Assembly: GCF_004011505.1 (NCBI RefSeq)
Contig: NZ_SAUN01000001.1
Location: forward strand, 7,591,501-7,655,500
From: Nonomuraea polychroma
GTDB taxonomy: Bacteria; Actinomycetota; Actinomycetes; Streptosporangiales; Streptosporangiaceae
DNA: 64,000 bases
Direction of reading: 5' to 3'
Program-made: the position numbers and the translations under genes
Shown: positions 54,216 to 63,287 of the stretch, piece by piece
How positions within the stretch are numbered: position 1 is the stretch's first letter
Layout of the letters: each line of letters opens with the position of its first letter
Notes under the pieces: generated by a model
Databases searched by the model: none
Seen by the model: only the letters and a program-made list of their open reading frames with translations
Told to the model about the DNA's origin: nothing

Positions 54216-54896
54216 GTGGCGGTCACCGACGCAGCCATCGACAAGATCAAGCAGATGATCGTCTCCGGGGAGCTGGCCCCGGGCGACCGGCTGCCGAAGG
54301 AGGCCGACCTGGCCGAGCGGCTCGGCCTCTCGCGCAACTCGCTACGCGAGGCGGTGCGCGCGCTGTCCCTGATCAACGTGCTGGACGTGCGCCAGGGCGA
54401 CGGCACGTACGTCACCAGCCTGGAGCCGCGACTGCTCCTCGACACCATGTCGTTCGTGCTCGACCTGCACCGCGACGACACGGTGCTGCAGTTCTTCGAG
54501 GTACGCCGCATCCTGGAGCCGGCCGCGACGGCGATGGCGACCAAGCTGATGAGCGACCAGGAGATCGAGGAACTGCGGGTGATCCTGGAGTCGCTGCCCG
54601 CCGAGCCCACGGTCGAGGAGCTCGTGGCCAACGACCTGCGCTTCCACCAGCGGATCGCGCAGGGATCCGGCAACAGCGTGCTTTGCTCGTTCATCGAGAG
54701 CCTGTCAGGTCCGACCACTCGGGCCAGGATCTGGCGCGGGCTCACGCAGGAGGGCGCGATGGACAAGACGCGCGAGCAGCACACCGCGATCTACGAGGCC
54801 ATCGCGGCCCGCCAGGCCGACGTCGCCCGCTCCTGGGCGACCGTGCACGTGGCGGGCGTGGAGTCGTGGTTGCGCAAGGCACTGGAGCTGGACTGA
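54216..54896 (+). CDS. GntR family regulator, FadR/FCD subfamily
   Basis: I chose GTG 54216 because AGGGAGA lies 7 bases upstream; the ATG at 54198 would sit inside the palindrome. The protein (226 residues) has a winged-helix N-terminus (ELAPGDRLPKEADLAERLGLSRNSLREAVRALSLINVLDVRQGDGTYV) and an FCD ligand domain with metal-site-like residues (FFEVRRILEP, NDLRFHQRI, EQHTAIYEAIA). FCD regulators respond to organic or sugar acids. Its target may be itself, the fadA5/MBL genes or the sugar operon at 57-64 kb; the sequence does not decide. Confidence 0.88.
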   Translation: MAVTDAAIDKIKQMIVSGELAPGDRLPKEADLAERLGLSRNSLREAVRALSLINVLDVRQGDGTYVTSLEPRLLLDTMSFVLDLHRDDTVLQFFEVRRILEPAATAMATKLMSDQEIEELRVILESLPAEPTVEELVANDLRFHQRIAQGSGNSVLCSFIESLSGPTTRARIWRGLTQEGAMDKTREQHTAIYEAIAARQADVARSWATVHVAGVESWLRKALELD

Positions 54897-54956
54897 CGGG
54901 GCGGATGTCGTCCCGGCTCATGGTGAGGGACGGGACCGGCGGGTAGAACCCTGGGC

Positions 54957-55904
54957 GTGCCGGACAAACTTGAGCGATACCGGAGCAAGCGCGACCGCAC
55001 CCGTACCCCTGAGCCGATCCCCGCCGAGGCCCCACCCGGCGGGGACGGCAACGCGTTCGTCATCCAGGAGCACCACGCCCGGTCGCTGCACTGGGACCTG
55101 CGGCTGGAACGCGACGGCGTCCTCGTCTCCTGGGCCGTCCCCAAGGGGCTGCCCGCCGACCCGAAGACCAACCACCTCGCCGTGCAGACCGAGGACCACC
55201 CGATGGAGTACCTCACCTTCCACGGCGAGATCCCCAAAGGCGAGTACGGCGGCGGCACCATGACCGTCTGGGACACCGGGACGTACGAGACGGAGAAGTG
55301 GTCGGACCGCGAGGTCAAGGTGGTCCTGCACGGCAATCGGTCCTCCGGCCGGTTCGTGCTGTTCCAGACGCGGGGCAAGAACTGGATGATCCACCGCATG
55401 GACGGTCCCGCCCGCGACCCGTTCCCGCCGCTCGAACCGATGCTTCCCACGGAGCGGGCCAAGCCCCCGAAGGACAGCTCCGCGTACGCGTTCGAGTTCG
55501 CGTGGGGCGGACGCCGCCTCCTGGTCCCCATCGAGGGCGGCCGGACCGACGCCGCCCGCGAGCATCCCTGGCTGCGCGGGCTGGCCGAGTCGTTCGGCAG
55601 TCGCACGGCGGTGCTGGACGGCGAGCTCGCCACGCTCGGCGGCGCGGAGATCCTGGTCTTCTACGACCTCCTGTACGACGACGGGCACTCCCTCGTCACG
55701 GAGCCCTATACGGCCCGCAGGTCGGCCCTGGAGTCCCTCGGGTTGTCGGGCGGTCACTGGCAGACGGCCCCGTCCTGGCCCGGGGATGCGGGGCCGGTGC
55801 GGCAGGCGGCTCGGGAGCAGGGGTTGCCGGGGGTGGTGGCCAAACGCCTGGACTCGCCGTACGAGCCGGGCCTGTCCAAGGCCTGGCTGTTCATTCCAGC
55901 TTGA
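54957..55904 (+). CDS. LigD-type 3'-phosphoesterase fused to a degenerate ATP-dependent ligase domain
   Basis: The first 150 residues of this 315-residue protein match the LigD phosphoesterase (PE) domain, which trims 3' ends in DNA repair (IQEHHARSLHWDLRLERDG; SWAVPKGLP; PKGEYGGGTMTVWD). The rest resembles the nucleotidyltransferase domain of LigD: VLDGELA and LPGVVAKRLDSPYEPG are recognisable ligase motifs. The adenylation motif KxDG, however, has become A182-W-G184-G, losing the lysine that carries AMP. So sealing activity is not expected, and a DNA- or partner-binding role is possible. The start is GTG. No Ku or polymerase gene is adjacent. Confidence 0.82.
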   Translation: MPDKLERYRSKRDRTRTPEPIPAEAPPGGDGNAFVIQEHHARSLHWDLRLERDGVLVSWAVPKGLPADPKTNHLAVQTEDHPMEYLTFHGEIPKGEYGGGTMTVWDTGTYETEKWSDREVKVVLHGNRSSGRFVLFQTRGKNWMIHRMDGPARDPFPPLEPMLPTERAKPPKDSSAYAFEFAWGGRRLLVPIEGGRTDAAREHPWLRGLAESFGSRTAVLDGELATLGGAEILVFYDLLYDDGHSLVTEPYTARRSALESLGLSGGHWQTAPSWPGDAGPVRQAAREQGLPGVVAKRLDSPYEPGLSKAWLFIPA

Positions 55905-55934
55905 CGAGCGACCAGGTCACGAAATACTCGTCCG

Positions 55935-56393
55935 GTGCTCATTACGGAGATTTCGCCCGTCGACCATCCGCTCGGGGTTGAGCTGCTCGCGCTGCAGAAG
56001 GCCGCCTACGCCGTCGAGGCGGAGCTCATCGGAGATGATCGGATCCCGCCCCTGCACGAGAGCCTGGAGGAGCTGCGGGCGCAGCCGCTGCGGTGGCTAG
56101 GGGCCGTGGACGAGGACGGTCGGCTGGTCGGCGCCGTGGCGTGGGAGGAGACCGGCGACGAAGTGGACGTCAACCGGCTGGTCGTGCATCCCAGTGCGGT
56201 TCGGCGCGGGATCGGGCGGGCGCTGGTCAAGGAGGCCCTGGTACGGGCAGGGGCGCGGCGGGTCGTGGTGGCCACCGGGCGGGACAATTCGCCTGCGCGG
56301 AGGCTGTACGAGGGGCTCGGGTTCGCGTTGGCCGGAGAGGTCGAGGTGATCCCCGGCCTGTGGATCGCCAACTACGCCCTCCTCCCGGCCTGA
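55935..56393 (+). CDS. GNAT family N-acetyltransferase
   Basis: The 152-residue GNAT protein has the acetyl-CoA-binding motif A around VDVNRLVVHPSAVRRGIGRALVKEAL, and the C-terminal ARRLYEGLGFALAGE segment. The GTG start lies 30 bases after the LigD-like gene. The substrate is unknown. Confidence 0.85.
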   Translation: MLITEISPVDHPLGVELLALQKAAYAVEAELIGDDRIPPLHESLEELRAQPLRWLGAVDEDGRLVGAVAWEETGDEVDVNRLVVHPSAVRRGIGRALVKEALVRAGARRVVVATGRDNSPARRLYEGLGFALAGEVEVIPGLWIANYALLPA

Positions 56394-56399
56394 ACCGGC

Positions 56400-56700
56400 A
56401 GCCACCAACCGCCCTACCCGCGCAAGCCCCGCACAGCACGCACCGCCGCCCAAGGCACGGGCCCGCATGGCACGCGCCGCGCCGCAGTCCGCAAGGCAGG
56501 CGCCGCCGCCCAAAGGCACGCACCCCGTAAGGCACGCACCGCGCCGCAGGGCACGCACCGCGCCGCAGGGCAGGCGCCGCCGCGTAGGGCAACGGGGCCT
56601 CCGCTCCCGCCCACGCACGAGGGCGGGAGCGGCGTCCCGTTCCCGCCCACGCACGAGGGCGGGAGCGGCGTCCCGTTCCCGCCCACGCGCGAGGGCGCCT
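56400..56700. repeat. Low-complexity region with 19-base and hairpin-forming 36-base tandem repeats
   Basis: The left part is degenerate GGCACGC/GCCGC sequence with two exact 19-base copies (56531-56549, 56550-56568). The right part has 36-base units at 56605-56640 and 56641-56676 and a partial third. Each full unit holds a CTCCCGCCC/GGGCGGGAG stem. The region lies between the convergent GNAT and aldo/keto reductase genes, so it may act as a bidirectional terminator. Long open frames across it are a by-product of the repeats. Confidence 0.75.
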
Positions 56701-56763
56701 GTCCGCGCAACCCGCGTAGGCAACCGCTGAGGGCCGGCCTGTACGGCGCAATGCCTCAGGGCC

Positions 56764-57696
56764 CTAGCGCTCCTGGGACAGCAGCCCCTCCGACTCCAGC
56801 TCCTCCCACAGTTCCTCCGGCACCGGCCGCGACCACAGGGCGGCGTTCGTGGTGACCTCCTCCGGAGTTCGGGCGCCCAGGACGACGGTGGCGATAGCCG
56901 GGTGGCGCAGGGGGAACGCCATGGCGGCCTGGGGCAGCGAGACGCCGTGGCGCTCGCAGACCCCGGCGATCCTGGTGGCCCGCTCCACCAGCGCCGCCGG
57001 CGCCGGCTGGTAGTTGTACGTGCCCGCAGGCTTGGGCGTGGCCAGGATGCCGCTGTTGAAGACGCCGGCCGCCAGCACCCTGACGCCGCGTTTCACGCAC
57101 TCCTCCAGCAACGGGAGGCCCGACTGGTCGAGCAACGTGTAGCGGCCGGCGAGCATGACCACGTCGATATCGGTCTCCTGGACGAAGCGCAGCGGAACCG
57201 GCCACTGGTTCATGCCGACGCCGATCGCCTGCACCATGCCCTCGGACCGCAGCTCGGCCAGCGCCGGGTACGCCTCGGCGAGCGCCTGCTCCACGTGATC
57301 GTCCGGGTCATGGATGAGCGCGATGTGGACGGCGGGCAGGGCCAGCCGTTCCAGGGACTCCTCCAGCGATCGGCGTACGCCGTCGCGCGAGAAGTCCCAC
57401 ACCCGCTTCAGCTCCGCCGAAACGTCGAAGCCCTCGTCGTCCCGGCCCGATCCGGACCGCGCGGGCACAAGCAGGCGGCCGACCTTCGTCGACAGGACGT
57501 AGCCGGAGCGGCCGGCGAGCGCCGCGCCGAGGCGGCGCTCCGACAGGCCGAGCCCGTAGTGCGGGGCCGTGTCGAAGAGCCGGACGCCGCGGTCCCACGC
57601 CGCGTCCACGGTGGCACGCGCCTGCTCGTCCGTGACCTCCTCGAACAGGTTGCCGATCGGAGCGCCGCCGAACCCATGGCGGGGCAGGCCGATCAC
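56764..57696 (-). CDS. Aldo/keto reductase, probable L-fucose (aldose) dehydrogenase
   Basis: This NAD(P)-dependent enzyme would oxidise a free aldose to its lactone, the first step of the pathway encoded upstream. I chose GTG 57696 because GGGAGG lies 6 bases upstream; GTG 57714 is in frame but has no such site. The protein (310 residues) shows LFDTAPHYGLGLSERRLG with the catalytic Asp and Tyr, Lys in STKVGRLL and His in HIALIHDPDDH. This resembles D-threo-aldose/L-fucose dehydrogenases. It is the last gene of the sugar operon, 46 bases after the permease. Confidence 0.85.
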   Translation of the reverse strand: MIGLPRHGFGGAPIGNLFEEVTDEQARATVDAAWDRGVRLFDTAPHYGLGLSERRLGAALAGRSGYVLSTKVGRLLVPARSGSGRDDEGFDVSAELKRVWDFSRDGVRRSLEESLERLALPAVHIALIHDPDDHVEQALAEAYPALAELRSEGMVQAIGVGMNQWPVPLRFVQETDIDVVMLAGRYTLLDQSGLPLLEECVKRGVRVLAAGVFNSGILATPKPAGTYNYQPAPAALVERATRIAGVCERHGVSLPQAAMAFPLRHPAIATVVLGARTPEEVTTNAALWSRPVPEELWEELESEGLLSQER

Positions 57697-57742
57697 GCCG
57701 CACCTCCCGGCCACGTCGGAACGCCGCAGCTCAGCCTTTGCA

Positions 57743-58732
57743 TCAATCTTGTGCCTTTCCGCCCGCGATCCGGCTGATCATCAGCGCGATGAGGATGATG
57801 CCGCCGTAGATCACCGGCTGCCAGAAACCGGAGACGCCGATGAGGGTCAGGATGTTCTGCACCAGGCCGATCACCAGCACGCCGGTGAGCGCGCCGAGGA
57901 TCGTGCCCTTGCCGCCGTCCATGCTGACGCCGCCGATGACGGCCGCGGCGAACACCATGAAGATCCAGCCCACGCCCATGTTGTTGCCGATCGCGCCGAG
58001 GCGGCCGGTCTCCAGGATGCCGGCCAGCGCCGCCAGCGTCCCGCCCAGGATGAACACCCCGTACAACACCCGGTCCACCCGGATGCCGGCGGCGCGGGCG
58101 GCGTCGGTGTTGCCGCCGATGGCGTAGAGCGCGCGGCCGAGCCTGAGGTAACCGAGGCCGAAGATCCCGGCGGCGAACAGCAGCGCGGCGATCCAGATGG
58201 CCGCGGGCAGGCCGAGCCAGGTGGCGCTGCCCAGGTAGAGGATCGAGTCGGGCAGCTGGAACAGGGTCTTGCCCTCGGTCGGCCCCTGCAGCAGCCCATG
58301 CACGATGATCAACATGGCCAGCGTGACGATGAACGCGGACAGCTGGAACCTGATGATCAGGAAACCGTTGAACGCGCCGATGGCCGCGCCGACGAGCAAC
58401 GTGAGCGGGATCGCCAGCGCGCCGGGCAACCCGATGCCGAACCCGCCGGCCGATGTGGGGATCACCAGCATCACCGCGATCGCGGGCGCGGTGCCGACCG
58501 TGGACTCCAGTGACAGGTCGAACTTGCCGGCGATGAGGATCATGGCCTCGGCCAGCACGAGGAGCGAGATCGCCGCCTGCTGCTGCAGCACGTTCGTCAG
58601 GTTGCCGAGGGTCAGGAAGACCGGATCCAGGAACGAGCCCACGATGAGCAGGATCACGATCACCGGTACGAGCGTCAGGTCACGAAACCTGGCCAGCTTC
58701 ACCCGGGGAACCGGTGGGGACAAAGTGATCAA
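57743..58732 (-). CDS. Sugar ABC transporter permease (RbsC-like)
   Basis: The 329-residue BPD_transp_2 membrane protein has about 8-10 helices and typical motifs (LVLAEAMILIAGKFDLSLES; GRALYAIGGNTDAARAAGIRVDR). It forms the inner-membrane channel of a ribose/fucose-class importer. The TTG start overlaps the ATPase stop as TTGA, with GGAAGG 9 bases upstream. Confidence 0.9.
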   Translation of the reverse strand: MITLSPPVPRVKLARFRDLTLVPVIVILLIVGSFLDPVFLTLGNLTNVLQQQAAISLLVLAEAMILIAGKFDLSLESTVGTAPAIAVMLVIPTSAGGFGIGLPGALAIPLTLLVGAAIGAFNGFLIIRFQLSAFIVTLAMLIIVHGLLQGPTEGKTLFQLPDSILYLGSATWLGLPAAIWIAALLFAAGIFGLGYLRLGRALYAIGGNTDAARAAGIRVDRVLYGVFILGGTLAALAGILETGRLGAIGNNMGVGWIFMVFAAAVIGGVSMDGGKGTILGALTGVLVIGLVQNILTLIGVSGFWQPVIYGGIILIALMISRIAGGKAQD

Positions 58733-60210
58733 TCTTCTATGCCTTCCATCACGGCCACGAGCTCGTGGTCGGTCCAGCCACGCGGCACTTCCTTCACGAC
58801 CCTGCCGTGGAACATCACCAGCACCCGGTCGCAGATCCGCAGGTCGTCGAGCTCGTCGGAGACCACGACGGCCCCAGCGCCCCGCTCGACCGCGTTCTCG
58901 ACAGCGCCGAGCAGGGCCTGTTTGGCCTTGACGTCGACGCCGGCCGTCGGGTTGATCACGACCAGCACCGTCGGATCGTCCACGAGCGCCCGCGCGAACA
59001 CGACCTTCTGCGCGTTACCCCCGGACAGGTCGCCGACGGGCTGATCAGGGCCCTCGGTCTTGATGTCCAGCGTTTCGATCATCTGCTCGGCCTTCGCCCG
59101 GCGGCGCACCGGCGACACGATGCCGTACCGGCCGAGCTTGCGTGCGATCGGGAACGTGGCGTTCTCCCCCACGGACAGGAACGGGATGAAGCCTTCGTGG
59201 TGCCGGTCCTCGGGCACGAACCCGAGCCCGGCCTTCATGGCCGCCGGCACGTCGCCCGGCTTGACCCGGGTGCCGTTGACCGTGACCGTGCCGGCGTCCG
59301 CCTTGCGGAGCCCCACCAAGGTCTCGGCCAGGCCGACCTTGCCACTGCTCGCGGAGCCGGCGAGGCCGACGACCTCGCCGGATTTCACCGAAATATCAAT
59401 ATTTGCGTAGCGGCCGGCCAGCGACAGACCCTCCCCCGACAACACCACCCGCCGGCCGGGCGTGCGGGAGCGGGCCTCGTACGCCACCGTGGCCTCCCCC
59501 GTCATCGCGGCGACCAGCTCGTCGTGCGGCAGGTCGGCGACCGGCTTGGTCACGATGTGCCGGGCGTCGCGGAAGACCGTGACGCGCTGGCAGATCTCGT
59601 AGACCTCGTCGAGGTGGTGGGAGATGTACATCATCGTGACGCCCTGCTCGCGCAGCGACCGCATCCGCGCGAACAACCGCTCGATGGCCGGCCCGTCCAG
59701 CCTGGCGGTGGGCTCGTCGAGAATGATGAACCTGGCGCCGAACGACAGCGCGCGAGCGATCTCCACGAGCTGGCGCTGCTCCACGCTCAGATCCCCGGCC
59801 AGCGCCTGCGCGTCCACGTCCACCTCGTACGTGTCCAGCAGCTCGCGGGCCCTGACCTGCAGCCCGCCCCAGTTGATCACTCCGCCTCTGTCGGTCTGGC
59901 GGTTGAGGAAGAGGTTTTCCGCCACCGTCAGCGCCGGGATGATCGTGGACTTCTGGTAAACGCAGGCGACGCGCTGCCGCCAGGCGTCACGGTCGGCGAG
60001 GGCGGGCGCCGCCTCTCCGGAGAACAGCACCTCGCCCTCGTCAGGCCGCTGGAGCCCGGTGAGGATCGACACCAGGGTGGATTTTCCCGCGCCGTTCCTG
60101 CCGACGAGCGCGTGAGTCTCGCCCTCGGCGATGGCGATCTTCGCGCCGTTGAGCGCGACGGTGGGGCCGAAGCGCTTGACGACGTTTCGGGCTTCAACGT
60201 GAATGTTCAT
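58729..60210 (-). CDS. Sugar ABC transporter ATP-binding protein (RbsA-like, two ATPase domains)
   Basis: The 493-residue protein has two nucleotide-binding domains. The first has Walker A VGRNGAGKST, signature LSVEQRQLVEIARAL and Walker B FIILDEPTARLD. The second is degenerate at Walker A (GSASSGKVGLAET), as is usual for RbsA, with LSGGNAQKVVFARAL and VINPTAGVD. It powers the importer with the neighbouring permease and binding protein. Its ATG directly follows the binding-protein stop. Confidence 0.92.
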   Translation of the reverse strand: MNIHVEARNVVKRFGPTVALNGAKIAIAEGETHALVGRNGAGKSTLVSILTGLQRPDEGEVLFSGEAAPALADRDAWRQRVACVYQKSTIIPALTVAENLFLNRQTDRGGVINWGGLQVRARELLDTYEVDVDAQALAGDLSVEQRQLVEIARALSFGARFIILDEPTARLDGPAIERLFARMRSLREQGVTMMYISHHLDEVYEICQRVTVFRDARHIVTKPVADLPHDELVAAMTGEATVAYEARSRTPGRRVVLSGEGLSLAGRYANIDISVKSGEVVGLAGSASSGKVGLAETLVGLRKADAGTVTVNGTRVKPGDVPAAMKAGLGFVPEDRHHEGFIPFLSVGENATFPIARKLGRYGIVSPVRRRAKAEQMIETLDIKTEGPDQPVGDLSGGNAQKVVFARALVDDPTVLVVINPTAGVDVKAKQALLGAVENAVERGAGAVVVSDELDDLRICDRVLVMFHGRVVKEVPRGWTDHELVAVMEGIED

Positions 60211-61239
60211 CTACTTGACCTGGTTACCCCAGAGGCTCTTGTCATCCACGTTGTCCTTCGTGACGAGCGGCGCGGGGAGCTGGTCCTCCAGGCCGTTCGG
60301 AAGCTGGATGATCGTGCTGTCGTGGTCCGTCGGGCCCGGCTTGAACGTCTTGCCCTCCAACGCGGCCTTGGCGTAGTAGAGCGCGTACTTCGCATACAGG
60401 TCGGCCGGCTGCGACACCGTGGCGTCGATCTCGCCCTTCCTGATCGCCTCGTACTCCTGCGGGATCCCGTCGTTGGAGACGACGAAGATGTGCTTGGGGT
60501 CAGCCGTCGGTACGAGCAGCCCCTTCTGCTTGAGCGTCTGCAGCGTCGGCGCGAGGTGGACGCCGCCGGCGTGCATGTAGATGCCCTTGATGTCAGGGTT
60601 TTGCTCCAGGCGGGTCTGCAGCATGGACGCGGCCTTGCTGCCCTCCCACTCGGTCGGCTCGCTGAAGACCGTGATCCCGGGGAACTTGGTCTTCATGCAC
60701 TCCAGGAACGCCTCCGACCTGTCACGGCCGTTGATGGAGCTGAGCGCACCCTGGAGCTGGACGACCTTGCCCTTGCCGCCGAGCTTCTCACCGAGGAACT
60801 CGCAGGCCTTGGTCCCGTACGCGCGGTTGTCGGCGCGTACGACCATGAAGACCTTGCCCTTGTCCGGCCGGGTGTCGACGGTCACGACGGGAATCTTCTT
60901 GTTCTCCAGTTGCTGCAGCGTGTTGGCGATGGCGCCGGTGTCCTGCGGGGCCATGACGATCGCCTTGGCGCCCTGACCGATCAGCGCCTGCACGTTGTTG
61001 ACCAGCTTGGCCACGTCGTTCTGCGAGTTCGTGGCGGGCATGAGGTCCACCTTGAGCTCGCCGGCCATCTGGGGGACGTATTTGATGTAGGAGTTCCAGA
61101 AGTCGGAGTCGGCGCGGGGATGGTCGATGCCGACCTTCCCGCCGCCGCTTCCGCCTTCTGCGGTCGTCGACGTCCCTGAGCCGCATGCGGTGACGACCGC
61201 TAGGAGAGCCGCGCCCGCGATCACCCGTCCGAAGTTCAT
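60211..61239 (-). CDS. Sugar ABC transporter substrate-binding lipoprotein
   Basis: The 342-residue periplasmic-binding-protein-like lipoprotein has a lipobox (VVTACG, Cys near 19) and the Peripla_BP_4 fold (PRADSDFWNSYIKYVPQ; VVTVDTRPDKG; VVSNDGIPQEYEAI). It captures the sugar for the importer. The ligand cannot be read off, but the catabolic genes upstream point to L-fucose or a similar sugar. Confidence 0.9.
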   Translation of the reverse strand: MNFGRVIAGAALLAVVTACGSGTSTTAEGGSGGGKVGIDHPRADSDFWNSYIKYVPQMAGELKVDLMPATNSQNDVAKLVNNVQALIGQGAKAIVMAPQDTGAIANTLQQLENKKIPVVTVDTRPDKGKVFMVVRADNRAYGTKACEFLGEKLGGKGKVVQLQGALSSINGRDRSEAFLECMKTKFPGITVFSEPTEWEGSKAASMLQTRLEQNPDIKGIYMHAGGVHLAPTLQTLKQKGLLVPTADPKHIFVVSNDGIPQEYEAIRKGEIDATVSQPADLYAKYALYYAKAALEGKTFKPGPTDHDSTIIQLPNGLEDQLPAPLVTKDNVDDKSLWGNQVK

Positions 61240-61254
61240 TGGGGGGTACCTTCC

Positions 61255-61989
61255 TTAATTGATGGGCCGGAGCCGGAGCCCCTGCATGCCGCCGTCGACC
61301 GCGAGAGCGGTCCCGGTGGTCGAACCGGCCTCGGGGCTGGCGAGGTAGGCGATGGCCGCGGCGACCTCTTCCGCACTGACCAGGCGGCCCATCGGCTGCC
61401 TGGCGTTGAGCGCCACCCGCTCCGCCTCCGGATCGGGGGCCGAATCGAGCAGCCTGCTGACCCACGGGGTGTCCGCGGTCCCTGGATTGACGCAGTTGAC
61501 CCGGATGCCCTCGTGGATGTGGTCCGCGGCCATCGCCAGCGTCAGCGACAGCACCGCGCCCTTCGTCGCGCTGTAGAGTGCCCGCTTGGGCAGGCCCGCC
61601 GTCGCGGCGATCGAGCAGGTGTTGACGATGACGGCGTGCCGGGACTTCCTGAGGTACGGCAGCGTCGCCCGCGCCACCCGGACCATGCCGAGCACGTTGA
61701 CGTCGAACACCCGCTGCCACTCGCTGTCCGGGTTGTCCTCGATCGTGCCCTGCGCGCCGATGCCCGCGTTGTTGACGAGCACGTCGACGCCGCCGAGCCG
61801 TTCGGCGGCCTCGGCCACCGCGGCGCGTACCCCGGCGTCGTCCGTGACGTCCACCTTGATCCCGATGAACGGCTCGCCCGGCGGAGTGAGGTCCAGGCAG
61901 GCCACCTTCATGCCGCGCTCGGCGAACAGGGTGGCCGCGGCCAGTCCGATGCCGGAACCGCCGCCGGTCACGATCGCTTTCAGGGTCAC
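61255..61989 (-). CDS. SDR dehydrogenase, probable 2-keto-3-deoxy-L-fuconate dehydrogenase
   Basis: The 244-residue classical SDR has TGGGSGIGLAAATLF, NNAGIG, Ser in NTCSIAA and YSATKGAVLSL, and ends DGGMQGLRLRPIN. Placed between a fuconate-dehydratase-like enolase and an FAH hydrolase, it fits the step from 2-keto-3-deoxy-L-fuconate to its 2,4-diketo form. Its start overlaps the enolase stop by 4 bases. Confidence 0.82.
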   Translation of the reverse strand: MTLKAIVTGGGSGIGLAAATLFAERGMKVACLDLTPPGEPFIGIKVDVTDDAGVRAAVAEAAERLGGVDVLVNNAGIGAQGTIEDNPDSEWQRVFDVNVLGMVRVARATLPYLRKSRHAVIVNTCSIAATAGLPKRALYSATKGAVLSLTLAMAADHIHEGIRVNCVNPGTADTPWVSRLLDSAPDPEAERVALNARQPMGRLVSAEEVAAAIAYLASPEAGSTTGTALAVDGGMQGLRLRPIN

Positions 61990-63287
61990 GCGTCCCTCCA
62001 GACCTCGCCGCCGGGGAAGGTGTGCGCGGCGATCGATTCGGGGTGCATCTCCGCGCTGAAGCCCGGGGCGGCCGGGGCGACGTACCGGCCGTCACGGATC
62101 ACGACCGGGTCCACGAAATGCTCGTGCAGGTGGTCGACGTATTCGATCACGCGGCCGTCCATGGTCCCGGTGATCGCCACGTAGTCGAACATCGACAGGT
62201 GCTGCACCAGCTCGCACAGCCCGACACCGCCGGCGTGCGGGCACACCGGGATCCCGAACTTGGCCGCGAGCAGCAGGATCGCCAGGTTCTCGTTGACCCC
62301 GCCGACACGGGCGGAGTCGATCTGCAGGTAGGCGATCGCACCCGCCTGCAGCAGTTGCTTGAAGACAATGCGGTTCTGCACGTGCTCGCCGGTGGCCACC
62401 GGGATGGGCTCGATGCCCCTGGCGATGGCGGCGTGGCCGAGCACGTCGTCGGGACTGGTCGGCTCCTCGACCCAGTGGGGGTTGAACTCGCGCAACGCGT
62501 TGACCCACTCGATGGCCGAGCCGACGTCCCAGCGCTGGTTGGCGTCGATCGCGATCGGGAAATCGGGGCCGCACACCTCCCTGGCCACCCGGAAACGGCG
62601 CCTGTCGTCGTCGAGATCCGCGCCGACCTTGAGCTTGATCTGCCCGAACCCCTGCTCGATGGCCTCCTTGCAGAGCCGCCGCAACTTCTCGTCGTCGTAT
62701 CCCAGCCACCCCGGCGAGGTCGTGTAAGCGGGGTAACCGACCTCGATGAGCTGATTTATCCGCTCTTCCTTACCGTCTTCCGCATTTCTCAGGATTTGTA
62801 GGGCTTCGTCTGGAGTCAGTGCGTCACTCAGGTAGCGGAAGTCGATGAGATCGACGATCTCCTCGGGCGACATCTCGGACAGCAGCCGCCACAACGGCTT
62901 GCCCGCCCGCTTGGCCTTGAGGTCCCACAGGGCGTTGACCACGGCGGAGATCGCCATGTGCATGACGCCCTTCTCCGGCCCCAGCCAGCGCAGCTGCGAG
63001 TCGTTGACCATGTCCTTGTACAGGGCGCCGAGGTCCTCGACGTCCTGGCCCAGCACGTACGGCTTGAGCGCGCTGATGGCGGTCGTCTGGATGTCGTTGC
63101 CGCGCCCGATGGTGAACGCGAACCCGTGCCCCTCGAACCCGTCGTCGGTCTTCAGCACGACATAGGCCGCGGAGTAGTCGGGGTCCGGATTCATCGCGTC
63201 GGAGCCGTCCAGCTCACGGGAGGTCGGGAACCGCACGTCGTGCGTCTCCATCCCGACGATCTTGTACGTGGCCACCGCTCCGGTCAT
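61986..63287 (-). CDS. Enolase-superfamily sugar acid dehydratase, L-fuconate dehydratase-like
   Basis: The 433-residue protein belongs to the mandelate racemase/enolase superfamily: GQIKLKVG (Lys pair), IDANQRWD, HWVEEPTSPDD and VATGEH (metal-binding Asp/Glu/Glu), and CPHAGGVGLCE (His). The N-terminus (DVRFPTSRELDGSDAMNPDPDYSAAYVVLKTDDG) is characteristic of L-fuconate dehydratases. It removes water from L-fuconate to give 2-keto-3-deoxy-L-fuconate. Its ATG overlaps the FAH stop as ATGA. Confidence 0.9.
   Translation of the reverse strand: MTGAVATYKIVGMETHDVRFPTSRELDGSDAMNPDPDYSAAYVVLKTDDGFEGHGFAFTIGRGNDIQTTAISALKPYVLGQDVEDLGALYKDMVNDSQLRWLGPEKGVMHMAISAVVNALWDLKAKRAGKPLWRLLSEMSPEEIVDLIDFRYLSDALTPDEALQILRNAEDGKEERINQLIEVGYPAYTTSPGWLGYDDEKLRRLCKEAIEQGFGQIKLKVGADLDDDRRRFRVAREVCGPDFPIAIDANQRWDVGSAIEWVNALREFNPHWVEEPTSPDDVLGHAAIARGIEPIPVATGEHVQNRIVFKQLLQAGAIAYLQIDSARVGGVNENLAILLLAAKFGIPVCPHAGGVGLCELVQHLSMFDYVAITGTMDGRVIEYVDHLHEHFVDPVVIRDGRYVAPAAPGFSAEMHPESIAAHTFPGGEVWRDA

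Noticed and set aside
56097..56751. Open frames across the repeats near 56.5 kb
   Set aside because: Their repetitive Arg/Ala-rich translations simply reflect the DNA repeats, and they extend into the GNAT gene antisense.
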